DNA of 64,000 nucleotides from Utricularia gibba. Taxonomy: Eukaryota > Streptophyta > Magnoliopsida > Lamiales > Lentibulariaceae. Made by a program: the position numbers and the translations under genes. How positions within the stretch are numbered: position 1 is the first letter of the stretch; every line of letters begins with the position of its first letter. The DNA lies in NCBI GenBank assembly GCA_002189035.1, contig NEEC01000019.1:248001-312000 (forward strand), read 5' to 3'. Below the pieces are notes generated by a model, which was not told the origin of the DNA, made no database searches, and was given only the letters and a program-made list of their open reading frames with translations. Shown in pieces: positions 35,013-45,097 of the stretch.

Positions 35013-35872
35013 CTATAGAGAAATTGTGCCAGCTTGGACATCAATTTTGGTGCCTGCAGTAGCCATAAACGGTCGTCCCAAAATGATGGACTCCGAAATC
35101 ATGGGATTTTGGCTCTCCATGGGAATAACTAAAAAGTCAGCAAGAAAAATCAAATCTTTAATATGTACAAACTCATCATCAACTCTATCATCAGACTTCA
35201 CATGTGATCTATCAGCTAATTGACAAACAACACTAGTAGGCTCAAGTTTACCTAGCTTAGATGCAAGAGAAAGATAAAGAGATCTAAGCATAACATTAAC
35301 CGATGCTCCTAAATCACACATGGTCACAAAAATTTTGGTCTCGCCAATAGTAATAGGTATGGAAAACATACATGGATCCTTACACATTTGTGAAAGCTTT
35401 CTCTAAATAATTGCTGAAATATTTTCAGTTAAAGGAATTACCTCTTCCACTTTGGCCTTCTTCTTAGGATTGTACAAATACTTCAACATTTTTGCATATT
35501 TCGGCACTTGATCTATCATGTCCAGCAAGGGAATATTCACGTTCACCTTCTTCATCACCTCCATGAATGATTTCAGTCCACGTTTGTCCTTGTTCTTCCT
35601 TCGAAGTCTCATAGGAAAAGGAGGTGGGATGACTAGAGACTTAGGTTGATCAATTCCTTCACTTCTTCAGGTGGCGTCGGTACAGTAGTGTTCTGGACTG
35701 GAGAATCATTAGGATTTTCTAAAATAATCACTTCATCCACATCATCATCGCTGTCCAAGACTTCTAATTCTTTTTCTTCAAATCTGTCCACCTTAGTCAT
35801 AAACCATGGGTAAGGTTTCGGTAGATCCTTCCCGCTTAAAGATATTGCGTTGATATGCTTTGGGTTCTTCAT
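35013..35872 (-). pseudogene. Gypsy protease region
   Basis: The frame 35,387-35,013 carries CDLGASVNVMLRSLY, the retropepsin site (DLGAS in place of DTGA), and ILGRPFMATAGTKIDV, the second conserved protease block. A linker with acidic repeats (ELEVLDSDDDVDEV) precedes it at 35,633-35,872. Confidence 0.75.
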
Positions 35873-35956
35873 TGGTTGGGATGGCAGTGCTCCTTACATC
35901 TCCAGTCGGTTCATGGCTTGTACCAGCTGGGTAATTTGAGTTTGCATGCTTGTAAT

Positions 35957-36830
35957 TCATCCATCCATGTCTTTTTGCGCAGCATGCATTTTGGTGGTTC
36001 TCTCGGCAAGGGACTTCACTATGGACTCCAGATTATGATTCGGATGATAAGGAACAAGAGGTTGATCTGGAACTCTAGTGATTTGTAAAGGTTGAGGTGG
36101 AGCAGTGAGAGTTTTCTGAGAAACAGCGGAAGGGTTCCCTAGTAATGGGGCTTGATCAGGAGGTACTGGTTGTCTCCCGCGGAAACCAGAGTGGTCTCTT
36201 CTCGGCATTTGATAGTTTCCGTAATTGTAGGCTCCTCCTTGGTTCTCGTAAAAGGCGTTCACCTCTTCTACTGGCATCTCATGTATCATAGCTCCTGGAT
36301 CAAAAAGATGAGAGGTTGAAGATTCTTGATACCTTCCTTGTTGTTGGAGAAGTGATTGGAAGCCAAGCTTCAAGGTATCACTCATAGCAGCAAGTTGAGC
36401 TAAAACTTCAGAATTGTCCACTTCGTGCACTGATTTAATAGGCTGAGAATTTCCTCCAGGTGGTCGGTATGAGTAGTGATATCGACCGAAAGTAGAATAA
36501 GAGTTAGGAAGTAGAATATGAGTTAGGAATTTCCTGCAGCTTGACTTGGTTCTCTATAGCACCTTTTGGGCGCATGAATGCACAAGCCGTGTGCAACTCT
36601 CTAAGATGACGATTTGGGTCGTCATTTTCTCTCCCAACAAACTTAGGAAGTGTTTGAAACAGATATGGGCGAAGGTCAAAGTCCTCTTCTGCGTCAAAGA
36701 TGATACAAAGTGGTCGCTCAGCATGATTGACGGTGATTTCTTCTTTTATGGTCTTTTGTGTTGGGCCATGATTAGCGATCGATAGAACTGGAAAAATTTT
36801 TGGATGATGTTGTTGTTGTTCTCCGTACAT
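35957..36830 (-). pseudogene. Gypsy gag
   Basis: Two frames. The first, 36,830-36,504, has LPKFVGRENDDPNRHLREL and CAFMRPKGA, which match the retrotransposon gag block of Athila-type elements (F.G...EDP..HL..F). The second, 36,430-35,957, is a Gln- and Pro-rich linker. A frame break separates them. Confidence 0.7.
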
Positions 36831-37124
36831 TGTGGGGACTCCAGTAGGTGTTGAGCAGTCATTTCTTTGTCAGTAGATGAACTGGAAGTTAATTCTCTCT
36901 TTTTCGCCAGAAATGTGCGCTCAATCTCCAGATCTAAGGGGCACAAGATTTCTCGGTATGTTCTCAAGCTTCGGTGACCCTTCGATGGAGCTGGAGAGAA
37001 AAATAGTAGCAAAATGGAAATAAAAGAAAAACAAGAAGAAAGAAACAAAAGAAAAGAAAAAGAAAAACTATACACAACACTAAACACAAAAATACGCAAC
37101 TCCTCAACAACGGTGCCAAAAATT

Positions 37125-38369
37125 TGTTGCGTGTCGTTTCCTCAACAAATTTTAAATATTTATAAAACGTAAAACACAAAAAATGTAGTACGAGTATCGA
37201 TCTTTGGGAAATGTTTTTCGTGAAAAGTGTTTGTAAAGAACTTTCACAAAATGTCACGATTTTGTAAAAGGGGGTTTGTGAGCAGAAATAATAGTTACAA
37301 CCTAAGTGATGGGCCTTGACTACGGTACGCAGTTCTTGGGAATAAGATTCCATATCCTTCCTTTGTCCATCTTTACCTTGGTTTTCATTGATTTCTTTCG
37401 AATATCTTGTTATAGGAGCAAGGAATAGCCTACTCTCCCTTACACTCTGATTGACAAGGAATGGCCTCATGTGATTCCCGCTTGAACAATTAGCAAGACA
37501 AGAGGATTGCCTTTGATTGCCTTTAAAACCGAATTGTGCATGTATTCCCAGCTGTTGCCAAGGGCCAATGGTAGGTCCGAGGTCACAACCTGTCCAGTGT
37601 CGCGGTACCTAGGCCACTTCCCTCGAACGAGTAGGGTTGGAGTTGGTGCTCTTCACCTTGATCTTCACTAAAATCCGCGAGGAGTGGCCTGCTACTCATG
37701 GACCTTGACTAGGAGTCGTTACAGAAAGACTGCAACAAGACGCGTGGAAGAACCGAGTGTATTACTTAGGACTTGGAAGGAAACTTCATCTTCTCCTAGA
37801 AACTAAAGGTTTTATCTACAAAGAGCCATGAAAACAGAAACGAAAAGGAAGCTAAGTATTCTTCCTCCTTAGAGGGGAGGAAGAACTCAAAAGTTCTTAG
37901 TCTAGAAAGGAAAATGGCAAAAGTTCGAAACCAAGTGGCTTTTATATCACTCCCTACGTGCATTAACTCCTTTGGGTCCCTTTTCTCATCATTCCTTCTG
38001 TCATGCGTGCACGACCAGCTTCCCTTTATGTGCAAGTTAGCGCCGAATCATTTCTGCAGACTTTGGCATGCCATAAGTCAGGGGCCTTGACCAGTGTCTG
38101 TCTTCCGCCCACAATTGTTCTAAGTAGTGTACAAGGCACGAAAAGTCAGATTCTAACCTCATACAATACTGCTGCAACACTCCATGACAGTCTCCTGACA
38201 TGTCTCGGTCAAAATGCATGAAAAAAGACAGAAAATATATACAAAATAGGAAAATAGGATTTGTCTAAGAAAAATCAATTTCTTATCAATATACTTCCTA
38301 ATTGGGAGACTTAATACATAATTAACACATATTAATACCTAATAAATAACTATAAAATGACACTTAACA
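37125..38369 (-). repeat. Gypsy 5' LTR
   Basis: This 1,245-base LTR begins TGTTAAGTGTCATTTTATAG and ends GACACGCAACA on the minus strand. It is followed by the PBS and flanked on the outer side by the AGAAT duplication. The same family, in opposite orientation, occurs as a solo LTR at 38,997-40,327. Confidence 0.85.
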
Positions 38370-38469
38370 AGAATCCAAACAACAATTACATTGCTTGCCA
38401 TACACAAGCTATTCCAAATCAAAACAACACCACCACTTTAATTTCCAGGTTCTGATCGTTACCGGAAAG

Positions 38470-38996
38470 TCTTTTTTAACTTTTTTAATGCATCAGCAAC
38501 ATTCCTTTGTCTCAACTTTCTCCAACTCATCCTCATTTCTCTCTAATACTTCTTTGATTCAATGCCAGCTTTATTCTATGTGTTTGGTATGTGCATGAAA
38601 TGTAGAGTGCTTACTCAATTGAGTAGCACTTTGACTGTCACTGAAATACTATAGGTTTACCTTCTAAAAATCCAATTTCTAATATACCAATCCAGAGTGC
38701 TTCCTTGAAGGCTTCTTTGAGTGCCATATCCTCATATTGTTTGCTTGATAAAGCCACAGTTTTAGGTAGTTTTGAGCTCAAAATCATTGCACCACCTCCC
38801 ATGACATTAATAAGACCTATAGCGATTTTCTGGTGTCTAGATCTCCTCCAAGATCAGCATCAACATACATCTTCGAGGCAGTATTATTTGAGCTGTATCA
38901 TAGTTTATACTCTTTAGTGCTTTTCAAAGATCTCAGTAGCCATCTCACACTTACCCAATGCCTTTTTACCAAGATCATCTAAGAATCTACTTATAG
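38470..38996 (-). pseudogene. Copia-3 RNase H remnant
   Basis: Minus-strand blocks WLLRSLKSTKEYKLWY-like, YVDADLGGDLDT and HTKHIE-like residues identify the Copia RNase H. The reading frame is cut at 38,997 by a gypsy solo LTR and resumes at 40,328 with CTRPDIGFAASM. At the other end it joins LTR sequence abruptly, with the PPT and LTR start missing. Confidence 0.65.
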
Positions 38997-40327
38997 TGCT
39001 TTTTAAGTGTCATTTTCTCACTATGTTTTAGGTTGTTTTTATATCTAAATATGATTAGAATTGTTTAGTTAGGAGTTTATAATATAAGATTTAGGTTTTT
39101 ATCTAGTTTAGGGTAATTTTCCTAAATCTTGTATTTTATCTAATGTTTTGTCCAGTTTTCTTCAAGTTTTTCTAAAAGTGCACATGTGGAAAGAAGTGAG
39201 AAAAAAAAGGCGGCAGATGGCGAAAAAATGCATCTTCTCGAACTTACATCTCCTTGACTTCCAAAAGACTGCAAATGCTGAATCATGAGCCTTGACGTGT
39301 GGAACATGGAGTTTCTGATAGGCAAAATTATTAGTGTACCAATGTCAGAACAGAAGCTTCCTTGCAAGTCACTTCAAGTCACAGCAAGACTAAGGGGACA
39401 CGAAAAAATAGAACCTCATTGAAGTTTAGTTCAGTGGGGAGAATGGAGCATTCACTTTTCAAGTTTTAGTTTCACACTTAGTTTTTCTCTCTAGATGATT
39501 TTCCTCTAACTTCTCTCTAGAACCTTATTTTCATTTCCTTAGTTTGTATGGCTCTTCACGGCTAGAAACTTCTGTTTCTGGGTTGAGATACTCCTATATC
39601 TATGTTTCGTTAGTTTATCTTCATCTCTTCTTTGAATCCGAACGGTTTCCATATGTCTTCGCACGAATATGTTATAGTCTTTCTGTAACAGTCCCCTTAT
39701 TCAAGATTTATGATTAGCTAATCACTACTTGTGAGTTTACTCATGCCCTTTTGGTAAGAGGGAAACAACGTTTTGTTTGTGGCTACACCTCAGGATCAAT
39801 AGACAGATAATGACCTCGTATCTGGACTCATTAGGTTATTGGCAATACTCATGCACACGTGCGCAATTCGACCGTGAGGGTATGTTGACAGGACCTATTA
39901 TCTCCATGTTCATCCAAGGTGGAGCAATATCGAGCTATTCCCGTGCCTTTTTGCAAGAGGGTGTAAGGGAATGTAGGCAATTCTTTACACCTATAACCGA
40001 GTACTCGAGAAGATTAGAGAAAAGTGAAGACATGATGAACATAGCTGGATAGGATTACAAACCCAGAAACATTCGCTTTAATTAAGGTTCATCGCTTACG
40101 TTTATTTCTGTTGTTTGTTTAAAACCCTCTTACCTCTTGACTCAAGCTTTATCATTTACGTTTCTCGCTCATTTTACTTTACAAAACCGTTTACAAATCA
40201 TGACAGTTGTACTCGATGTAACCTCACTTTTCACTGAAAAACAAGTCCCTGTGTTCGACATCTATACTACGCTTTTGTGTTTTACGAGTTTCAAAAATAT
40301 TAAAATTTGTTGTGGAAATGACACACA
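38997..40327 (+). repeat. Gypsy solo LTR inside Copia-3 RNase H
   Basis: The start, TGCTTTTTAAGTGTCATTTT, and end, AAATGACACACA, resemble the gypsy 5' LTR start TGTTAAGTGTCATTTT and end AACGACACGCAACA. The orientation is opposite to the main gypsy element. It separates Copia RT from RNase H. No clean target duplication could be read, so the borders are within a few bases. Confidence 0.65.
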
Positions 40328-41130
40328 TCATGCTTGCAGCAAAGCCAATATCTGGTCTAGTACATATCATTAGATACATGATGTATCCTACAACAGACGC
40401 ATAGGGGATCCTGGTCATGAGATGTCTTTCTAACTCATTCTACAATGCGTTAGTTTTTTAGAGCTTCAAATGACAAGGCAGAGGGCATGTTATAGGATTG
40501 GCTTCTTGAAGGCATGACTTCTTCAAGATTTGGTCAAGATAAGTTTCTTGAGACAATGTTAGGATTCTTTGTGATCAAATCTATTTGATTAATATAAGTT
40601 TCTTTGAGACTAATGATCCAAGATCCATCATATTAAATTCATTGTTTATTAGTTTCTTATATTCACTAATTCTCTATTTGGTGGGACTGACCACTAATCT
40701 TTAGAGGTTTTGTGGAACTTATTTCTAGTCATGAAGCTATCAAATTTTAGGTACCATCGCATAGGTACCTACTTGAGTTCATAGAGACTCTTCTTCAATC
40801 TACTGACTAATTTTTTCTTTCAAGATTCTATGAAGCCCTCTATCTGTTTCATGTAAATTTCTTCCAACATATCTCTATGCATGAAGTCTATTTTTATGTC
40901 CAATTGCTCTAATTCCCAATCAAAATTAGCAGTGAGCATCAACATGATTCTTACAGTGGCCATTCTCACCAAAAGTAAAAACACTTCTTCAAATTCCAAA
41001 CCAACCTTCTGTCTAAAACCTTTCACCACAACCCTTGCCTTATGTCTTATGGATTCATCTAAGTTACGTTTTTTTTTTGAAGATCCATTTATTATCCAAA
41101 GCCTTCCTTATTGTTGGAAGTAACACAAGA
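40328..41130 (-). pseudogene. Copia-3 reverse transcriptase remnant
   Basis: Fragments VKGFRQKVGLEFEEVF, QLDIKIDFMHRDMLEEIYM and MTRIPYASVVGYIMYLMICT appear in broken frames. They correspond to the first third and last third of a Copia RT. The middle, with the YxDD site, is eroded beyond recognition. Confidence 0.7.
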
Positions 41131-41735
41131 TTATAGGTGTCATTGGCCCAAATGTAGTTCATTTCTTCATTCATGGTATCTATCCATTTCTCTTTATCCG
41201 ACATAAGCATAGCTTCTAAGAAGGTTTCCAGCTCCCTTCGTCTATTATTAGTTCATACTCATCAGCAAGGTACCTAGTAGAAGGTATGTGTGTTCTTACA
41301 GATTTCCTTACCCCCTATTGTTCCCTTATAGTATCAGGGTTATTCTAATCTAAGAGATCCCAAGTTTCAGAAGAATTTTCATGTTCTTGATCTCCTTAAT
41401 GTCTTGTATCCATTGTCAATGGTAGAATAACCGGTTAGTTTCCTTGATCTACTGAAATATCGAGAATGGTCTGATCTTCAAGGAATTTTATGTCCCTTGA
41501 TCTCACTATTTTATTTCCAACTGGATCCACAATCTATATCTCATTTTGTCCTCACCAAAACCAAGCAAAATGTAGGGCTTTGAGCATTCATCTAGCTTTA
41601 ATTTGTGTTCTTTTTGAATATGCACCTATGCTTTGCAGCCAAAAACTCTAAATAATTCAAATTAGGTTTCTTACCAATCCATATCTCTTGAGGAGTAAGG
41701 AACTTTAGCATAGTCTTAAGAGATTGATTTGATAA

Positions 41736-42598
41736 TTAATATGCAGTGCTCAAAGCCTCACCCTTGAAGCTCTTAGGTAAGTTTGCAATATTTAGCATGC
41801 TTCTGACCTTATCTATAAGTGTCTTGTTAAATCTTTCAGCAATGCTATTATGTTTAGTTTCAGGAATGGTTGCAATTTTTTTGATCCCTTTTGCTTTGTA
41901 ATATCTTTTGAATTCATCATAGCAATATTCTCCCTCATTATCTGACTTAAACTTCTTTAGTCTTCGGTCAGTTTTTCTTTTTAAAAAGGTATGTAGTTCC
42001 ATGAAGTTACAAAATACGTCACTCTTTTGTTTAACATGAGACCTTTCTGGAGGCATCATCTATGAAGCTAACAAAGAATTTCATCCCTTCAATTGATTCA
42101 CACTCAACTAGTCCACCAATATGTGGAACATAATATCTAGAAGTTCATTACTTTTTTTGAATATTCTTGAACTCAGCTCTCTGATGTTTTTCCAATTGTG
42201 CATTCCTCACAAGTTACTTGATTAGAGATGTACTTTTTTATTAGATTTTGCTTCATCAAAAAGTCCAAGCCCTTGTTAGACAAGTGCCCCATTCTTCCAT
42301 GTTACAATCCATGTAGGTTGTTCTGCTGGCTAACCATACGTATCTTAGGCAGTTCAGATGTCACCTTGGTCTTGTACATAGTATCGTCTATGTCTCCAAT
42401 CGCCCATATTATTGATCCCTTCAATAAATTCCATTTTTTGTTTCTAAAGGACCTTATATAACCAAATTGATCTAGGTGATTTACTGTCATCAAATTCAGA
42501 CATATATCTAAAACATATCTCACATTTTTCAAGACAAGGTTGAGACCACGGTTTGTGATGATGTGGATGTGGATGTATTCAATACCTACAATACCCAA
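41736..42598 (-). pseudogene. Copia-3 integrase and pre-integrase remnant
   Basis: The integrase core reads KKFKSDNEGEYCYDEFKRYY and NSIAERFNKTLIDKVRSML, with the central Asp and the Glu of the DDE triad still in place. The preceding frame, 42,598-42,302, shows NLMTVNHLDQFGY, part of the pre-integrase region. Confidence 0.75.
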
Positions 42599-42639
42599 GA
42601 CAGCAGAATCATGATTTCCTTACAAGGTGTTGTATGATA

Positions 42640-43600
42640 ACTCGTGGTAGAGTTCACAATCCACTCTGATCCAATCATCTTGTTTGATTCTTCAACTGAT
42701 GGAAAATCATTATCCCTTTGTCAATAGATTGGGGAAGTAATACCATAAGTTCTTCAGCTGAAGCAAGGGTGGTAACAGAGTTATCAACTTTATTTGCACC
42801 CTGAAGGTTATTGGTAGAATGGGGTTGTGGATGGGTTCTCAACCAAAATTTACAATGTCTTCTTATGTATCCAATCTTCTTATAACAGTGACATGTCCTA
42901 GATTCTTCATAGTTTTTGTTTTTGTCAATCTTTTGAGTCTCTTTCCCTTTGTCGTTCCAATCTTTCTTCTTATTTTGGAACTTCTTACCTTTCCACTTTC
43001 CTTTCTGCTCAATAATAGTCATAGGCGCTTTTGAATCTTGGTTGGCATCCTTCTTTCTCAATTCCTCATGTAGTAATGAGTTTACCATGGATTCATAAGA
43101 TACTCTACATGATGTGTGAGTCAGGGTAACGATCAGAACTTCCCAACTAGGAGGCAGCAAGAGAAGCAAGTTGATGGCTTGAGTTTCATCATCTAGATCC
43201 ACGCTTATTGAAGTCATCTCATTGACTAGGTCCTCAAACTTGCTTATATGATCTACCGTGATTTCACCATCCTTATATTTGAGACTGGTGAGTTTTTTTT
43301 ATCCAAGGGCATTTTATTCTAAGCAATACAAGGTCTAAAGTTGTCCTCTATCTTCTTCTAGAATTCTTTAGCATTTTCATAATCTCTGAACCTTTTCTGA
43401 TAAGTGTTTTCAATGCATAGTTGCATGTATGCACAAGCTTTTAGATGCAGCGTCTTTTGATCTATCTCACTAATCTTTTCTAGCCTTTCTTTACTAATAT
43501 TGACAACATTCCAAAGATCCTTACAAATAAGAACCATTTTCATCTTCATGTGCCATAGAATTCAATTTGATCATCCCAACGAAGTCCTCCAACAATGCAA
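42640..43600 (-). pseudogene. Copia-3 gag remnant
   Basis: LVNEMTSISVDLDDETQAIN-like and LLLLPPSWEVLIVTLTH blocks identify a UBN2 gag. The zinc knuckle survives as CHCYKKIGYIRRHC. The N-terminal part, 43,549-43,358, contains LICKDLWNVVN. A frame break lies at about 43,300. Confidence 0.75.
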
Positions 43601-43644
43601 TGGAAGAACCATAGAAAGATCAGTTTCAAGTTGCTGAAAACCAA

Positions 43645-43656
43645 GCTCTAATATCA
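43645..43656 (-). promoter_or_regulatory. Primer-binding site of Copia-3 (mutated)
   Basis: The minus strand reads TGATATTAGAGC against the usual TGGTATCAGAGC. It lies three bases inside the LTR end at 43,660. Confidence 0.7.
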
Positions 43657-43659
43657 ATT

Positions 43660-44219
43660 TGATAGGATACTCAACTATGTAACTCAATTCTATTAGAATA
43701 TTCACAAGCCAATTAGCAAACTTATGCGACAAAGATGACATGAAGCGAATGAAATGAAAAACAACACAGAACTTTTTTTATGAGGAAACTCTTTCAAGAA
43801 AATCTTGGTGCTCCACAATAGGTTGTAACTCTCCACTATCATCAATTACGATACACAAGAACAATCATAGCTCCCGAATCAGGTTCAAGAACCCAAACAT
43901 AAATTATACTGTTATCTTGCCATACACAGGCTATTCCAAATCAGAACAATACCACCACTTTAATTTCCAACTTCCGATATTCATCGGAAAGTCTTATAAG
44001 GAGTTTTCTTCCTCCTTGTCCCCAAAAAAGTTGGTGCTATTGAATCAAGTTGATGGCTTCCCCTATTTATACAATAGTAGCCTTCATAACGAGTGATGGG
44101 CTTGTATACTAGAGATCAGCTAGTCATGGGTCTGGTTTATCTGGCCCATCAAGAGAGTGAATTGGCCCACCACAAACTTGATGAGCTGGTGCTAATACTT
44201 CACCTTATCCACCTTAACA
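43660..44219 (-). repeat. Copia-3 5' LTR
   Basis: It runs from TGTTAAGGTGGATAAGG at 44,219 to AGTATCCTATCA at 43,660 on the minus strand, about 560 bases. This is close to the length of the Copia-1 LTRs, and both share the block order of an accessory leader with a GTGCTCCACA(A/C) motif. Confidence 0.7.
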
Positions 44220-44456
44220 ATGGCTTCTTGTCTCTATCCTGAATTCCCAACTTCTCTATGTAGACGAGGATAACCCTGAAACTGAAGTTGGTTTTTGTGA
44301 ATCAAACAAGATGAAGTCCTCGACTGATTCTGGGACAGCTCCGTGCAGTAGAAGCGCTCTGCCACTAATTGCTTTAGTCATCACACTCAACTTCCTGAGC
44401 GTGTGTGCATGCTTGAATCGGAGATCTTCGCCACCGTCACTCGGCCACCAATTCTT
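44220..44456 (-). other. Unassigned segment with a 41-residue ORF
   Basis: On the minus strand an ATG at 44,381 opens a 41-codon ORF starting MTKAISGRALLLHGAVPESV and ending at 44,256. It lies between two LTRs and may be the leader of a truncated Copia element or a host exon fragment. A PBS-like sequence (AATTGGTGGCCGAGTGA) lies at its upstream side next to the LTR at 44,457. The protein was not recognised. Confidence 0.3.
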
Positions 44457-45097
44457 TGATAGGATATCTCGAGACTAACCCAGAACCAGTGTAAACCAGA
44501 CTAACTAAATCGCCTAATCTTGCAAGAAAATGAGTCAAGGGGGTCGATCAGAACACAGAATTTTTAACGAGGAAAACCCAAATGGGAAAAAACCTCGGGT
44601 GCTTCCACACCAGAACGAAAACTCTCCACTATTACCGCAAAATTACAGGAACAAGAACAGTTCCAAGCAAGATTCAGAATCTGAAAATCACAACATGATT
44701 CTGAATCTGTACAAGCATAGTACCCGCTGCACCTGAGTCAAAGCACCTATGCGTAACGCTGCGTGAGAGCCTCAGAACGTTGATCGTCCTTCTCCAGATT
44801 TTTTTTCATCTGATCCTGAAGTAGTGGTGATCCTCCTTTAGTACCCGAGTTGTCCAGTTTTGTTGGAGCCGCAGCGTACTTCACCAGTGCAGAGTTCATA
44901 ACCGTTTGACAGTTATCCTTAGCAAGTCGGGTCCTTGAATGGGTCAGCTGGATACGGGCCGGGTCGACCCATATGTATTTGAGACGGCCCACTACATTCT
45001 TTGCATTTGTACTTTTGCTTTGGTGACGACATAGATGAGAATACGATGTGGGAGTGAAAGGCCTTGACATGGGGATACGCGATTGCACCACCTAGCA
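44457..45097 (-). repeat. Copia-type LTR related to Copia-3
   Basis: It begins TGATAGGATATCTCGAG on the plus strand and has the same block order as the Copia-3 LTR, including a GAGGAAAACCC stretch, GGTGCTTCCACACC and CTCTCCACTATTAC. It ends near CACCTAGCA. The attached internal region is missing or very short. The right end is tentative. Confidence 0.5.

Larger units (their letters stand above)
23219..38369 (-). mobile_element. Athila-like Ty3/gypsy element with nested insertions
   Basis: The element has TG...CA ends, a 5-base target duplication AGAAT on both sides, and a 5' LTR at 37,125-38,369. Its PBS is a TGGCACCGTTGTTGAGGA-type site (minus strand, about 37,100-37,116). Gag, protease, RT, RNase H and an integrase start lie between 36,830 and 32,693. 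A further ORF lies at 25,419-24,297 and a purine tract GTGCGGGGGAGGAG at about 24,238-24,251. The protease-RT-RNase H-integrase order is Ty3/gypsy. Copia-2 and other fragments are inserted at 25,531-32,692. All coding parts are broken by stops. Confidence 0.85.
22997..44219 (-). mobile_element. Copia-3 LTR retrotransposon, split by later insertions
   Basis: The 3' LTR remnant is at 22,997-23,218 plus 38,370-38,470, the coding region at 38,470-43,600, the PBS at 43,645-43,656 and the 5' LTR at 43,660-44,219. The two LTR parts are clearly similar (for example GGATACTCAACTATGTAACTC-like starts and CCATACAC(A/G)AGCTATTCC-like blocks). The gypsy element at 23,219-38,369 lies exactly within the 3' LTR. 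No matching target duplication was found at the outer ends, so one flank is probably rearranged. Confidence 0.75.

Noticed and set aside
36746-37099. Hydrophobic minus-strand ORF that looks like a membrane protein
   Set aside because: It is the T-rich leader between the gypsy PBS and gag; composition alone explains the hydrophobic run.
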